This document shows positions 1 to 12,200 of a DNA stretch of 64,000 bases, one piece after another. The notes under the pieces were generated by a model. The model saw only the letters and a program-made list of their open reading frames with translations. It was not told the origin of the DNA and did no database searches. Origin of the DNA: Dermatemys mawii (Eukaryota; Chordata; Testudines; Dermatemydidae); the NCBI GenBank assembly GCA_007922305.1, contig ML677386.1, forward strand, positions 11,699,830 through 11,763,829, given 5' to 3'. Position 1 is the stretch's first letter. Each line of letters starts with the position of its first letter. The position numbers and the translations under genes were made by a program.

Positions 1-3000
1 GAAGCTGATTTTAAGTTCCCCAGACTAAATCAACCAGCTGCCATGGTCAAGGTGGGGACCATGATGCTAGCACTAAGTCCTGGTACCTAGCATAAGAAAG
101 AATTTCATTCTTCAGAGCAGCAACTTTCGCCATGATTAAATTCAAACAACTATTTTAAAGTGCACGAAAAGAAAATAAAGTATAAAAAGAATAAAGCAAT
201 GTGTTTCAAAAAGACAGTTTTAGACAGTAATCCACATGTGGTGGAAAGAGAACAGCCAAAATTAAAGCTACAGATCAGCAAGCGAACTCTGACACACTCT
301 GGTTCTTAAGTTGGGGGAGGAGGCTTGCTGAGCAGTGTGCATGTGCTGATGTCATTGTGTTGATCCACGGGACCAGGAAATAGAAGTGGAGGAACCATTT
401 TTACTGTGCAAACAGAGTAACCAGCTACCTTAATCCACAACTGATCGAAATGGAAACAGATACATTTGATTTACAGTCAGATTTGTAGCTTTGAAGAGGT
501 TATTTGTTACGAAGGTAAGTTAAACAAAAATTAAATATGATTTAAGCAGATTGACAGTATCAGTCCGGGGAAAAAAACTGTTGAAAATTTAAAAACGCAG
601 ATGTGTTTGGATGCAGAAAACAGGGTTGACTCCCTTGGGGGAGCATACAAAAGAAATAAGAACCAGAAAATTAAAAGGACCCTGGAAGGTTAAAATCGTA
701 TTTTAAAAATATGCCTTTACTTGTTGTTATAAAGAACTCCTCTGATTATTAAAACTGAAACCTTTAAAAACTAGCTTATTTTACAGTAGTCTTTGTTTAC
801 TTTTTAGGTTTTTGTCAAATGAGTCAATTTCACTTTATACAGTCTGTCTTCACTTTCTAGTTCTGATGTACTAGCCCAATCTTGAAAAGTATGGGGAACA
901 GACATTACAGGGGGAACCTTTATATCCAAAGTAACAAATTAATTTTACTGCACTGCTTTTTTTTTTTAAAAAAGGGGGATATTTCTCTTACTATTGTTTT
1001 TATGTAAAACTTGTTGTTGTTTTTTTAACATTATCTGTGGTTTGGGTTTAAATTGACCTGACCACATCTCTTAAAGTAATTCTTAAAGCTCAAGGAGAAT
1101 GATAATCTGACTGACTATAGTGAATGGCAAGATTATCTGCCCTTTTGTTGTTTATTGCCAGGAATATTTTGGAGTTAATGAGATATTATTATATCAGAGT
1201 GACAGTGCAGGTTATTACAATTTTTTTTCCATTTTGGAGCAGAAAAACTACATGTATTTACCAGTCTTAGAAAACCCTAATTTCCGTCCTGCTCCACGTT
1301 TACAAGTAGAAATAATACAGCTCACCAGTTTCAGTACTGATGTTTTAGCTTAATGAATACTGCAAGTAATTTTTTCTCTGTTGACAGAGAGAGGAACTTG
1401 GGCATCTGCTGTGCATTTCTATCCATGAATCCCTGCCCACATGCAGAACCCAGCAATTATATATCATTCCCTCATTCCAAAAATACAGAAATACCTAAAT
1501 TCCAACTTTCTCTCCATGTTATGCCCCACTTTCTTGGTATGAAATTGCCACACTGTCTGAGGCATCCAACAACACTGCCAAGATTTCAAATGCACCACAG
1601 GCTTACACACTTAATATCTGATAGCTGTGGCAGTGTGTACATATGCCACAGAATTCTCAAGCTTGTTCATTTTCTGTAATCCCAGAGTCCTCTTTTTTTA
1701 ATGCAGTCTAAATTGCTGTCACAGGTCATGGGACACCAGCAGCATGGACAAGTGAACAGGCTACCAAATTAAGAGTCATAAGATCTGAGTTCCATTTCTG
1801 ACTCTTCTACTAGCCTTCTCTATATTGGGAATATCATCTCTCTTCTGTGCCTCTGTTTCCCCATCTCTAAGATGAGGCTAATGATATTTGCCTTTCTTTG
1901 GAAATTGCTTTATGATTAATGGGTGAAAAATCCTATAGAAGAACTAAGTGTTTTGTTTCCACGTAATAAAATATAGGAAAAATTAAAATGTAATAAAAAA
2001 GTTACAATAGACCACACTTCCACTGAGAGACTAAAGTAAATAAATCATGATGCATGAGTACAGTAGTCGACTTTGTTCTGATTGGTCAAATATATTGGAA
2101 CAAATATCAGGCAGTAATACAGCAAACATAGGCCACACTGTATCTGCTTAAATGAAATTGCCTTTGCATAATAGAATACTATAAATGATATTATTGTTTG
2201 TTGGTTTACATTTGGGTATTACATTCTGGTCACTGTGAGATGCCCTTCTGAAGAAGAGAGGGGATACTGAGTACAGGATACACTAAGAAGCTGTAGTTTT
2301 ATTGTTATCTGTTCAGGGACTCTGTCAGTACTGTCCTTGAGATGTTCATTGCTATCTGGGATTGTATATGCTGAAGGACATAGAAAACAGAAACTGCATC
2401 TTAGTTGTGATTTTTGCTAGTCTTTTCATCACATTATCAAAGGTAAGAGAACCGATGGTCTTTTGATTGATCAGGAGAAAGTAAAGGTCAGCCTATAGGC
2501 TCTCTCTCAGGAGATTTAGGAACTAGCAAAAGAAGAAAATAAAATTGCTCTCGCTTATTTCAGACCAGATTTTGCCTGGCTCTTGTGTAGGAAGTAGGAA
2601 TGTTCAAAGAGCCTCCCATCTTGCACTTCCACATAAGAACCAGGAACAACTGCAGTCCCAGAGTGCAGGGACCATTCCTTCTCAGCTCCTCTGTGGGACT
2701 GTGACTCCTCCGTTCTTCTCCAACAATTTCCATGCTAACAACAAGATCTAGACAGCTGTATAGACAGGAGAATGGTGGACCATGCTTAAGGACTGTGCAT
2801 TGTCCACACTTCCCAGGCACAGTTGTGAGCTGTGAGAGAGATTATATCTATTGAGAATCAACTATTTCCAGAGTTCTCAAGCAAGCTTTGTGGCTATGTA
2901 CACACTGCCTATGATAAAGGGTTTGTCTTACTGGAATAACTAAGCACTTAATTTTCATACACTGTAGAAACTGTAAAATTAAGCCAGCAAATTCCTGTTA

Positions 3001-3215
3001 AAATGTTTTAATTAGCATGTCAAAAAGCATGAAGATTTAATATTTTGAAGGCTGAACAAGGATTACTTCATTCAGTTTTTTTAATTAAAACTTAATTTTG
3101 GTTTTCCAAAGGGATCCTTTCTTCAATGCCAACAAAACAGTGAGAAATTTAACTATATTCAAAATCCATTGCTGGTCACACACAGCCAACAGACTTGGCT
3201 GAAGGAGGAAAGACG
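1..3215 (+). other. Upstream/5' non-coding part of LGALS8
   Basis: No coding exon seen. Open frames here are short and look random. A MIR-like SINE lies at about 1765-1935. A perfect donor-like AAG|GTAAGT sits at 512-520 and could end a non-coding 5' exon. The promoter and the preceding gene are not visible. Confidence 0.5.
1765..1935 (+). repeat. MIR-like SINE fragment
   Basis: Reads like a diverged MIR: a 'gatctgagttcc' block, then 'tgcctctgtttcccc', 'atctctaagatgaggcta' and a 'gattaatg' tail in the order of the MIR core and 3' region. Old and truncated; borders approximate. Confidence 0.55.
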
Positions 3216-3254
3216 ATGCCCTTGGACCAACTGAAGAAGACAATCCATAACCCG
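3216..3254 (+). CDS. LGALS8: LGALS8 coding exon 1
   Basis: Thirteen codons from the ATG to CCG, then a GTAATT donor at 3255. It encodes the N-terminal tail ending HNP, which continues into VIPY in the next exon (phase 0). The acceptor of this exon lies upstream; the AG pairs ending at 3183 or 3191 are candidates and I cannot choose between them. Confidence 0.9.
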
Positions 3255-6200
3255 GTAATTCCCCATTGTGTAAACAGCTTCTCCCTGAGAACACTGGGCA
3301 GCTTTACCCCAAGGAACTTTACTCTTATTCAGAACTGTATGGTGATAGGAATATTGAAAAATCTCCAAATTTCTCATGAACATGAGAATAACACCTGCTG
3401 CTTTTAGTACAGTTCCTGTTAATACTGGTAGGGGACTTGGAGCTGTGTGTATCTTCAGGGTTAAAGTTGAGTATATCCAAAAAAGGAGCGAGCGCTCATA
3501 ACTCTGGAGTATCACAAGTCTTATCATTTTGCTGTGTCAGCATTGCTCCCCTCTTAGTCGAAATGTGAGACTTAATCAGGTGGAGCACTTGCCATACCCT
3601 TTGGATAGGAGACAGAGTTGGACTTTTTGGTATGCAGAACACTACATGCATCTTCCCCATTCTTCTTCATAATATTCATGTTCTTTTGGGGGGCTGAACC
3701 CAGCACTGTGTTGTTCTTTATTATTTTGTAGTTCTAGGTTTGTGTGGGTTTCATGACCTTGTTCTTGCAAAAGCTGTTTTAATGTATTGGTTTGATTTTG
3801 GTTATGTAAAGGAGGAAGTTGAATGGGAAGCTAGTTTCAAACTTAACTATGAAGGGAATAGCACCCTCCAATAAAAATACATACGAGCTTATATTACAGG
3901 CAAAGCTAGTAGCACTATCTGTTATGAAGGTTGCCTGACACTTCTCAGTAGAAGATGCTGTCTTCAGTTGCTTGTAACTTTGTCATATTTTGAATTGGGT
4001 AAAAGTTTCTTTGCTAGGTGTCTAACTCAGGTTGAAGTTTTCGGGAAAATTTCAGCCAAAATGGGTTCAGTTGTTTCCAAGAATGATGCTAGTGAAAAAG
4101 TGTTATTTTGCCCATGTGAAAAAATTCGGGTGACCTTTTCTTTCAGGCAGGTCATTCGTCCGGTTTTAAGCCGGACAGTCCTGATGTTGGAAAAGTTTGT
4201 CCCTGCTCTGTACTGGACATAGTTTTATCCAGTATCATCATGCGTGCAAGGGCATGCAAGCGGGAGCAGGCCCATGCTGTTGCGGAAGTACTGGAATATT
4301 TGGTGTTCGAGGATGTGTCAGTGACCATCCTGTTTTCTTTGAAAGTCCATGCTTTGGAGTAGGAACTTGAAATTTGGCGGGGTAGAGGGGTAGCTCTTGT
4401 GTAATGGATGTGCCTTTTGCCTTCCCCATGAAAATCTGCTCAAATTTGGCCAAGTTATGAATCTTTGAAAAATCTCAAATTGAACGTGCACAGTAGATTT
4501 CTTAGATACTAACAACTACATTTCCAGAAATTTCTGTCCATACAGAGCATGCTCCAGTCCAGGGCTGAGCTGGACTTTACTTGCAGTCACGGCTATGGGC
4601 TATGAAGGGACCGGTGCATGAACTGAGAGCAAGGAGCCTGTCTCTCAATGACCCCGCTGCTGGGCCCAGGCAGAATAGAAGAGGAAGCTGCATAATTCAA
4701 GACAAGGAGAAGATCTGGACCCTGTCAAGGGACAGGGAGAGTAGATTGGGACAAGATACCAAAAGGGGTCAAGGACAGAAACTGGAAATGGAGGTTGATG
4801 GAAGGAGTGGGAAACTGGGAATGGGAGTTGGGGGAGGAGGGACTGGGACTTGGGAGAGAACTGGGAGCCAGTAAGTATGGGTGGGGGAGACTCAGATCAT
4901 ATAAGAAGCTGGGAGTAGAGACTGGAAGTGGGAATCAGCGGGAAGCAGGGAAAGATGTGGAGGAGGGACAGATCTGATGAAGAGACAGTGTAGTGGTAGT
5001 ATTGGGATAGTTTGGACAGGGCTGGGATAGTGAGCCATGTGTGTGTGACTCTGAGCATTTATGCCCAGCCAACAAAGTGATCCAGATAGCTGTATATCTG
5101 TGACTTGTCCTCTTTGTTATTACCACTTCTCCAATTAGTGTCATCTACCAACTTTAACAGTGATTGTATTTTTCTTCCAGATCATTGTGGCCCTATGCTA
5201 TGAAATATTTTTATCAAACAATTCCTTCGGAAACCCACTAGAAACACACCCACTTGATAATTCCCCATTTACAGTTACATTTTGAGACCAATCGCTTAGC
5301 CAATTTTTTTATTTTTAGTGTATACCATATTAATTGTACATTGTTCTAGTTTTTTAATCATGTCATGCAATACCAAGTCAAATGCCTTACAGAACTCTAA
5401 TTATATTACATCAACACTATTACCTTTTATCAATCAAACTTGTAATCCAATAATAAAATTAATTAATTAATTAATTGACAGGATCTACTTTCCATAACCC
5501 CATGTTGATTGTCATTAATTATATAACCTTCCTTTAATTCATAACAACTGCTTCTTTATCATGCCCAGGATCGATGTTAGGCTGAGAGGCTGATAATTAC
5601 TGAGTTATCGTGTTTACCCTTTTAAAAAATTGGCACAACATTAGCTTTTTATCCAGTCTTCTGGAACTTTCCTAGTGTGCTAAAACTAGCAGTCCAGTGA
5701 GCTCCTCATCTGGCTCTTTTAAAATTCTTGGGTCAAATTATCTGGACCTGCTGTTTTAAAAATGTCTGACTTTTAATAGCTGCTATTTAACATCCTCCTG
5801 AGATATTAATAGAACGGAAAGTGTTAGCATATGAAATGACTACATAAAAACAGCTCTACTGGGTAAGACCAAAGGTCCATGTAGCCCAGTATCCTGTCTT
5901 CTGACAGTGGCCAGTGCCAGGTGCCCCAGAAGGAATGAACAGAACAGATAGTCATCAAGTGATCCATCCCCTGTTGCTCGTTCTCAGCTTCTGGCAAACA
6001 GAGGCTAGGGACACCATTCCTGCCCATCCTGGCTAATAGTCATTGATGGACCTATCCTCCATAATTTTATCTAGTGTTTTTTGTTTTTTTTAAACCCTGT
6101 TATGGTCTTGATCTTTACAACATCCTCTGGCAAGGAGTTCCACAGGTTGACTGTGCGTTGTGTGAAGAAATACTTCCTTTTGTTTTAAACCTGCTTCTTT

Positions 6201-9200
6201 TTTATTTCATTTGGTGACTGCTAGTTCTTATGTTATGAGAAGTGGTAGACAACATTTCCTTATTTACTATACTTATACCAGTTATGATTTTATAGACCTC
6301 AATCATATCTCCCCTTAGCCTTCTCTTTTCCAAGTTGAAAAATCCCAGTTTTATTAATCTCTCCTCATACGGAAGTCATTCCATATCTTAATCATTTTTG
6401 TTGCATCATTTGTTTTTTTCCCAAATGCAGAACAGAAATGTTTATTTAACACTTTCGCCATTTTTGCATTATTATGGATAATTCTACCATTTCCATTTAG
6501 TAATAGACTAATACTATTGTCATGATTCTTTTTGTTCTTATTATATTTAAAAAACCTTTTTCTTATTGTCCTTAACTCTGCAGGCCATATATTTTTCCTT
6601 GTATCTCTTTGCTTCCCTTATGAGTTTTCTATAATTCCTAGATTCTGTTTTATATCCATTACTATCAACTTTCCCTATTTTTTTATAGTTGCCTTCACTT
6701 CTCCTTTAAACCACATTGTTTTTTTATCCAGTTTGGCCATCTCTCTTGTTATGTTTATTTAGAAAATCTTGCTCTCCAAATCATTAGATAAAACTGTGAA
6801 TTTTGCTATATTGGTTTTGTTTTCATTGTTCTTTTTGACCTAGACATCCCAAATGTTATTTTGAATTTATTCTATTTTCCTCTCCTCCTCATAGGTTATT
6901 CCATACACTGGAACAATCCTTAGTGATCTTCTTCCTGGAGAACTAGTTGTAATAAAGGGAAGTGTTCCTGATGATTCTGACAGGTAATGTCTAAAGCCAT
7001 CTGGCTTTCAAGAGGTTATATTTTGAATGAGCTTTTGAGGAGGCAAGCTGATGAAAACAACTAAATCGCTTTTCATACCTTGCAGGATACACATTCACTG
7101 GAAATGCTTTAATTTTTATATAATAAAATTGGGTCATTATAAACTTGATCCTGTTTCTGTCAGTGGAGAGGCTCATTACTGTAATGGACATTGGATGAGA
7201 TCCCAAGTTGTGTGCCTGAAAATGGCTAAAAACTTTGGAAACAAACCCACAGCCTCAATAACAAACATTTTTCCGTTTTGAAAAAGTAATTAACGCTGTA
7301 TTTCAAGGTGATACAATCCTTAAATCTTTAATTTATATTTAAAAATGGAGAACTGCCACCATAGATACTTATAAAATATGTTGTTTTTTAAAATGTTCTG
7401 AATATGTACAGTAGTGTCACACACTACTGAATTTGTGTGTGTGTTAATAGGAAGCTAAGGAATAAATAATGTAAAGAGAATAAGTAACTCCTCACCTTGT
7501 CCCTACTCTCTGCCCAACTTCTTTGTCTTGCCGCTTGGCTCCCTTTGTTTTCTCCCCCTTTTGATCTTATTCAGCTTCTTATGATCCAGAAACCTTTTCT
7601 CTCCAAGGGCAGTATCTGGAATAATAAAAGTGTTGTCTCTTGGAAGAATCAGGCTTCAAAGGGGGAGGACGCATGATCTGGTGGCTAAGGTCCAGGATAG
7701 AGAATTGAGATCTTGGTTCTATTACCTGTTCTTCCACAAGTGTCCTGTGTGACTTCGGTCATTTAACTTATTTTCCCATCTTTAAAATGGGAATGAGGAT
7801 TATTTAGGGGGGTAATGAGGATTAATTTATTAAAGTGTATGAAGTGCTCAGATATCATGGTGATTAGCACCTGAGAAATGCTTATAAGTTATTCTAGTTC
7901 TCAGTAATAGTTTAAGGGAAAGGTTTTGGAGAAAACATGAGTAAGGGACTCAACTCCCATTCATGTTCAGTGGGAGCTGGGAGCATACCTGCCCATTGTG
8001 CCTTTAAAAATCTTCCCATTTTTGGTTAGTCATAAATTAGTATTATGTATGTAACACTTCAGTTTTTTACTTCTAATTATTTTGTAATCACCATAACTAG
8101 GTTTAATGCAAAGATTTTGTATTAACAACCAAAATGAAATTAGATATTTGAAACTGTTGAGAGATCACTTCTGGATGAGCTGAACTGAATGTGTGTTTTA
8201 ATTTATGGTCAGATTTCAGGTGGACTTCCAATGTGGCAGTAGCACAAAACCTCGTGCTGATGTGGCCTTTCACTTCAATCCCCGCTTCAAAAAATCGGGC
8301 TCCATAGTCTGTAACACTCTGGAAAAAGAAAGATGGGGTTGGGAGGAGATCACTTATGAGATGCCTTTTCAAAAAGGGAAGCCATTTAAGATTGTCTTTA
8401 TGGTTTTGAAAGATAAATTCCAGGTGAGTCCCTAAGGAAGGAGAATATTTAGCCATTTGTCATGCCATAAATGCAAACTAATTTGGAAGCATCAGTGTCA
8501 GTACCGTTTAGTGTTACATATAGTTTAATTACAAAGGGAAACTACAGGCTTTCCCTGAAAGAGGGGGCACTGTGGGGTAATGTAGGCCTTTACTTGTATC
8601 TGGAAAGCTGTGTGTTAAGGCAGAGGTCCCCAAACTTTTCCAGCCGTGTCCCTTTACTGCGTTCCGGTGACCACTCGCAGCCTTCCGGGAGGTATGTCCG
8701 CTGAAATGCCGCCACCGCGGAAAGCGGAAGCTTCCGCTTTCCACGGTGGCATTTTGGCAGGACCAAAATAGCCTGCGCGGGAATTCGGCGGTCTCTCGTG
8801 CGGGATCGGCGGCAGCACGGGGGTTTCGCGCACCCCTGGGGATGAGTGTGCGCACCCCTGTTTGAAGACCACTGTGTGAAGGGAGCAAATATCTTCCTGA
8901 TTTTATACTAGCTGTTACACTACTCCTCCCCTTTCCCAGGTGCAGTAAGGCTTCTTCTGAACACAGCAGCCTTCCTGCACACAGAAGAGTGCTGGACAAT
9001 GCTCTCTGCCTCAGTCAGAGGAAGTACTAAAGAGAAACTAATATTCGTCCAGCTCTGTCAGATTGAGATAAGACGTGCGTAGCTCTAAATAAGTCTGTAA
9101 TCCATATGTCCTCAAATGGTGATATGCTGAGAGAATCAAAATATGATGAAAGATGCAATATCAAAACCAAAGTATAAATGTGCAGTAAAATTTGTCTGTT

Positions 9201-12200
9201 ACTGAATTCCATTAAATATTCCACACTATTGTAAAGAAACATAACTAGGCAAGTATTTCTGTTTCTCTACCAAACCTCATGAACCATGGTGTACTTTAAC
9301 CTTGTTCTGAAGGAGGAAGAAGACAATATCTCTGTCTCCATAGCTGTTTAGTTCCTGATTAGTCTGTCTAGTCTTCTCTTGATTTGTTTATCACCAGGAC
9401 TTTTCAGAGTGGCTGAAGTGCAGCTTTCTCCAGAGTATTCAAGGATTGTGTTGTAGTTCTTAAGTTAATGAAACAGATGACCATATTCATTTCAAGTAAC
9501 ACTACTGAGGTTGTGTGTTAGGGTGATTTTGGTGTGATGCTAGTATAGAAGGGGAAGTGTTTGTGGGTGGATGGGGAGAAGGGAATGTTTAAACATAACA
9601 TGTTAAGAAAAAGAAATGAAGTCAGCAATTACAAGGTAAACCAACAAATTCAACCCCCAAAACAGTCAATAGACTTTATGCAACTTAACCATGATTGTCA
9701 TGTTACCCATAATGTTCACTATTTCAGTCTCAAAATGTGAAGGAAAAGAAAATTAATTTAAACCTAAATTCTTAAAGGCACGTTCCAAAGCAAGAAGCTA
9801 AAACAAAACACGACTGACTAAAATTGAGAGAAATGTAAAGGTTTTACTAGTGATCTTATGTTGAGTATATAAATACTAGGTAAGATATCAGTACATTTCT
9901 GGCTTTTTGTCTCTCTCTAGGTGTCTGTAAATGAAAAACATTTGCTGCTGTACAACCACAGAGTTAACCTGGAAAGAATAGATACACTCGGGATATATGG
10001 GAAAGTACAGATTCAGACTATAGAGTTTGTTTCTAATAACGTAAGTTGCTGAATTGGATAGCTAATTTTGGGTTGCTTTTCCTTATGTCTTTCTACTTCA
10101 CATTATGCTGTACTGAAGTAAGATATCAATAGTGAAGATGAAGTAACACAGAAGTAAAATCTATATTAACTTCAGTATAGAAATGTAGTAATGACATATC
10201 CAGTATAATGATTTCTTTCCCTATTTATTCCGCCTCTCCCGCCCCGCCCACAAAAAAAAAATTATCTGAATATCTTGTTCCTTAAATGTCAGATAAACAG
10301 GGTTATACTGTACAACTCTGAGTCTGGTCTAGAGCTACAGCTAATCATTCTTCTGCTCACTGTCAGAATGCCTTTTTTTCTATTTTGGATTTGAACTTTC
10401 TGTGTTGGGGAGGGAAGCCCAGCCTCCAAACTTACATCATACTTACTCTGAGAAACAGACTGTATGCAGAAACAAGCATGTGCTTCAAAATGATCCCTGG
10501 AGCATCTTTCCTAGAATAATCTACTTCCAAACACTTGCACTAAGACTGAGCTAGAACTCTTTACAGAGCCTTACTTGTATATGTGACCTTACTTTATTGA
10601 CCAAAAAACTCTTACGTTGGCTGATTAGATGGTGAATGTACCTTTTTGAGCTTTGAGTCACCCTTTGGCTGCTTTGAGACAACATGGAGCAGCACAGTGA
10701 TTCAGACCAACTGCCAAATAAGTTGAAGGTGAACCAATGGGAGGGAACTGCTCAGTCTGTCTCTCTCTCCTGCACAGAAAACAAGACCTGTTTATTACAC
10801 AGGGGAGACATGCAAAGCTCCACAGACTCCCCAGGTATGAAGGGGCAGGTGAGGGTCTCCCCATCCCTCCCGTACTATTCTGGTGGTGAAGCTCAGCCTT
10901 CTGGGTTGTCAGTCAAATGAGGCCTCTGTGAAGCAGTCAGGTGCACTGCCACAGCTGCCCTGTTCTTTGTCTTAGCATGAGGAGATGAAGCTTGCTGCAG
11001 TAGACAGCAGCATGGGGATTGCTACCAAAACAGGAAGGGAAGTGACCCATCTCACACCAGTGCAGACAGTGAGTGCAACAAGGCAGCACAGCCCAAGGGA
11101 TAGGGAAACAGCCCAGAAATGCAGTTAAGTAGGACAGTCATTCTCTCCCCTTCTGTCCCCAACTCTGACTCATTCCTTTTATCTGCCTGTGAACTAAAAT
11201 TCCTCAGAGACTCAGGTGGAAGTATTTTTTTTCCTATGGGAAAGCTCCCTGGATTTCTACCTGCTAATCACATCTTAAATCTTCCTTGTTTTCTGCCAAA
11301 CCGCTAGCCTAACTCAAGTCACGAGGGTAATAACTGTATTGAAGGGAGGTAGAGTTGAGCCTGAGGGAAACAGCAACTGAGCTCTTGAAGAGGTGTCCAG
11401 CAAGCTCTTTTATGTATGCAGCATGCAGGTAGCTCTATATCTGGGTACTTATATGGCCCTCATCATCTAAATGGCTGGATTAAATGTTAACGTGCAGTTG
11501 AATGTTTCAGTTATGAAAGACTGATTCTGGGTGTAGGTTTGGAGCCAGCAAGTGTTGAACATTTTGAAACTCTGCCTCCAAGTGCAATAAAAAGAGAAAA
11601 ACACATACAATTTCTTAATCGTAGAAGAAAATGATAGTGTAATCACAGGTTTTCTATTTTTGTATTTTTATAGTTTCTCCGTTGCTCTTTTGAGGCTGAC
11701 CACAAAGTTGTTTCATTTTTTCTACTTTTTGTTTTCCTTCCCTGCTATCGTATGCAATGAAGAACAGCAAGGGTTGCCCTGAACCAAACAAGTTGAGGTT
11801 ATGAGCCGATATGAAAGTGGCTAGGCCAAAGCTTGTTCACATTTAGCAATGTTTAAATTCACGTTATATGCCATGTGAATTGTGTAATGTAAAAAACAAA
11901 CAAACAGATGACTGAAATCCCAAAGTCCTCTAGGATCCTATCCCTTAAAGGCCCTGCAGAATTGTCTTCCTCATTCCATTTAGGAATGCTGAATGTGATG
12001 TCCTCCAAAAAATCCCATCAGTATTATATTGAGGATCTTCCTGAAGGGTTACTCAAAAGCAATACAAGATGACCGGTCCCAGGTGTATTAAGTGAAGGTC
12101 CAACCTAGAACCAGATCCTTTTAGACAGCAAAATGTGGTTTCACTCGACAGTATTTTGAACAGTTCTAACAAACTTAGTTTAGAATCAGAATTCTAATAT

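Larger units (their letters stand above)
5065..6830 (-). mobile_element. CR1 LINE fragment (outer, ORF2 reverse-transcriptase region)
   Basis: Read on the minus strand, the text follows the reverse-transcriptase part of a reptile CR1: a 'tttgacttggtattgcatgac' block, the 'tagtgggt' turn and the 'gatgacactaattgg' block at the left end. It is frame-broken, lacks the 3' end and is split at 5846 by a younger CR1, resuming at 6404. The right border near 6830 is uncertain. It is antisense to LGALS8. Confidence 0.8.
3255..6894 (+). other. LGALS8 intron after coding exon 1
   Basis: 3.6 kb. The 3960-4560 part looks like an old unclassified repeat. 4580-4980 is purine-rich (runs of GGGA/GGAG). From about 5065 to 6830 it is filled by nested CR1 LINEs on the minus strand, ending roughly 60 bp before the acceptor of coding exon 2. 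No gene seen. Confidence 0.6.

Noticed and set aside
2440..2460. Donor-like AAAG|GTAAGA near 2451 as a LGALS8 exon end
   Set aside because: No supporting acceptor, conserved sequence or frame; such words are expected by chance in this much sequence.
3195..3407. Longer open frame starting at TTG 3195 and running past 3254 as a separate protein
   Set aside because: The real start is the ATG at 3216, and the frame leaves the gene at the GTAATT donor. The bases after 3254 are intron, although the first codons by chance also read V-I-P as the next exon does.
8529..8999. 156-codon minus-strand open frame
   Set aside because: It spans the GC-rich hAT MITE, where stop codons are rare because of base composition. 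The terminal repeats and target copies explain the segment.
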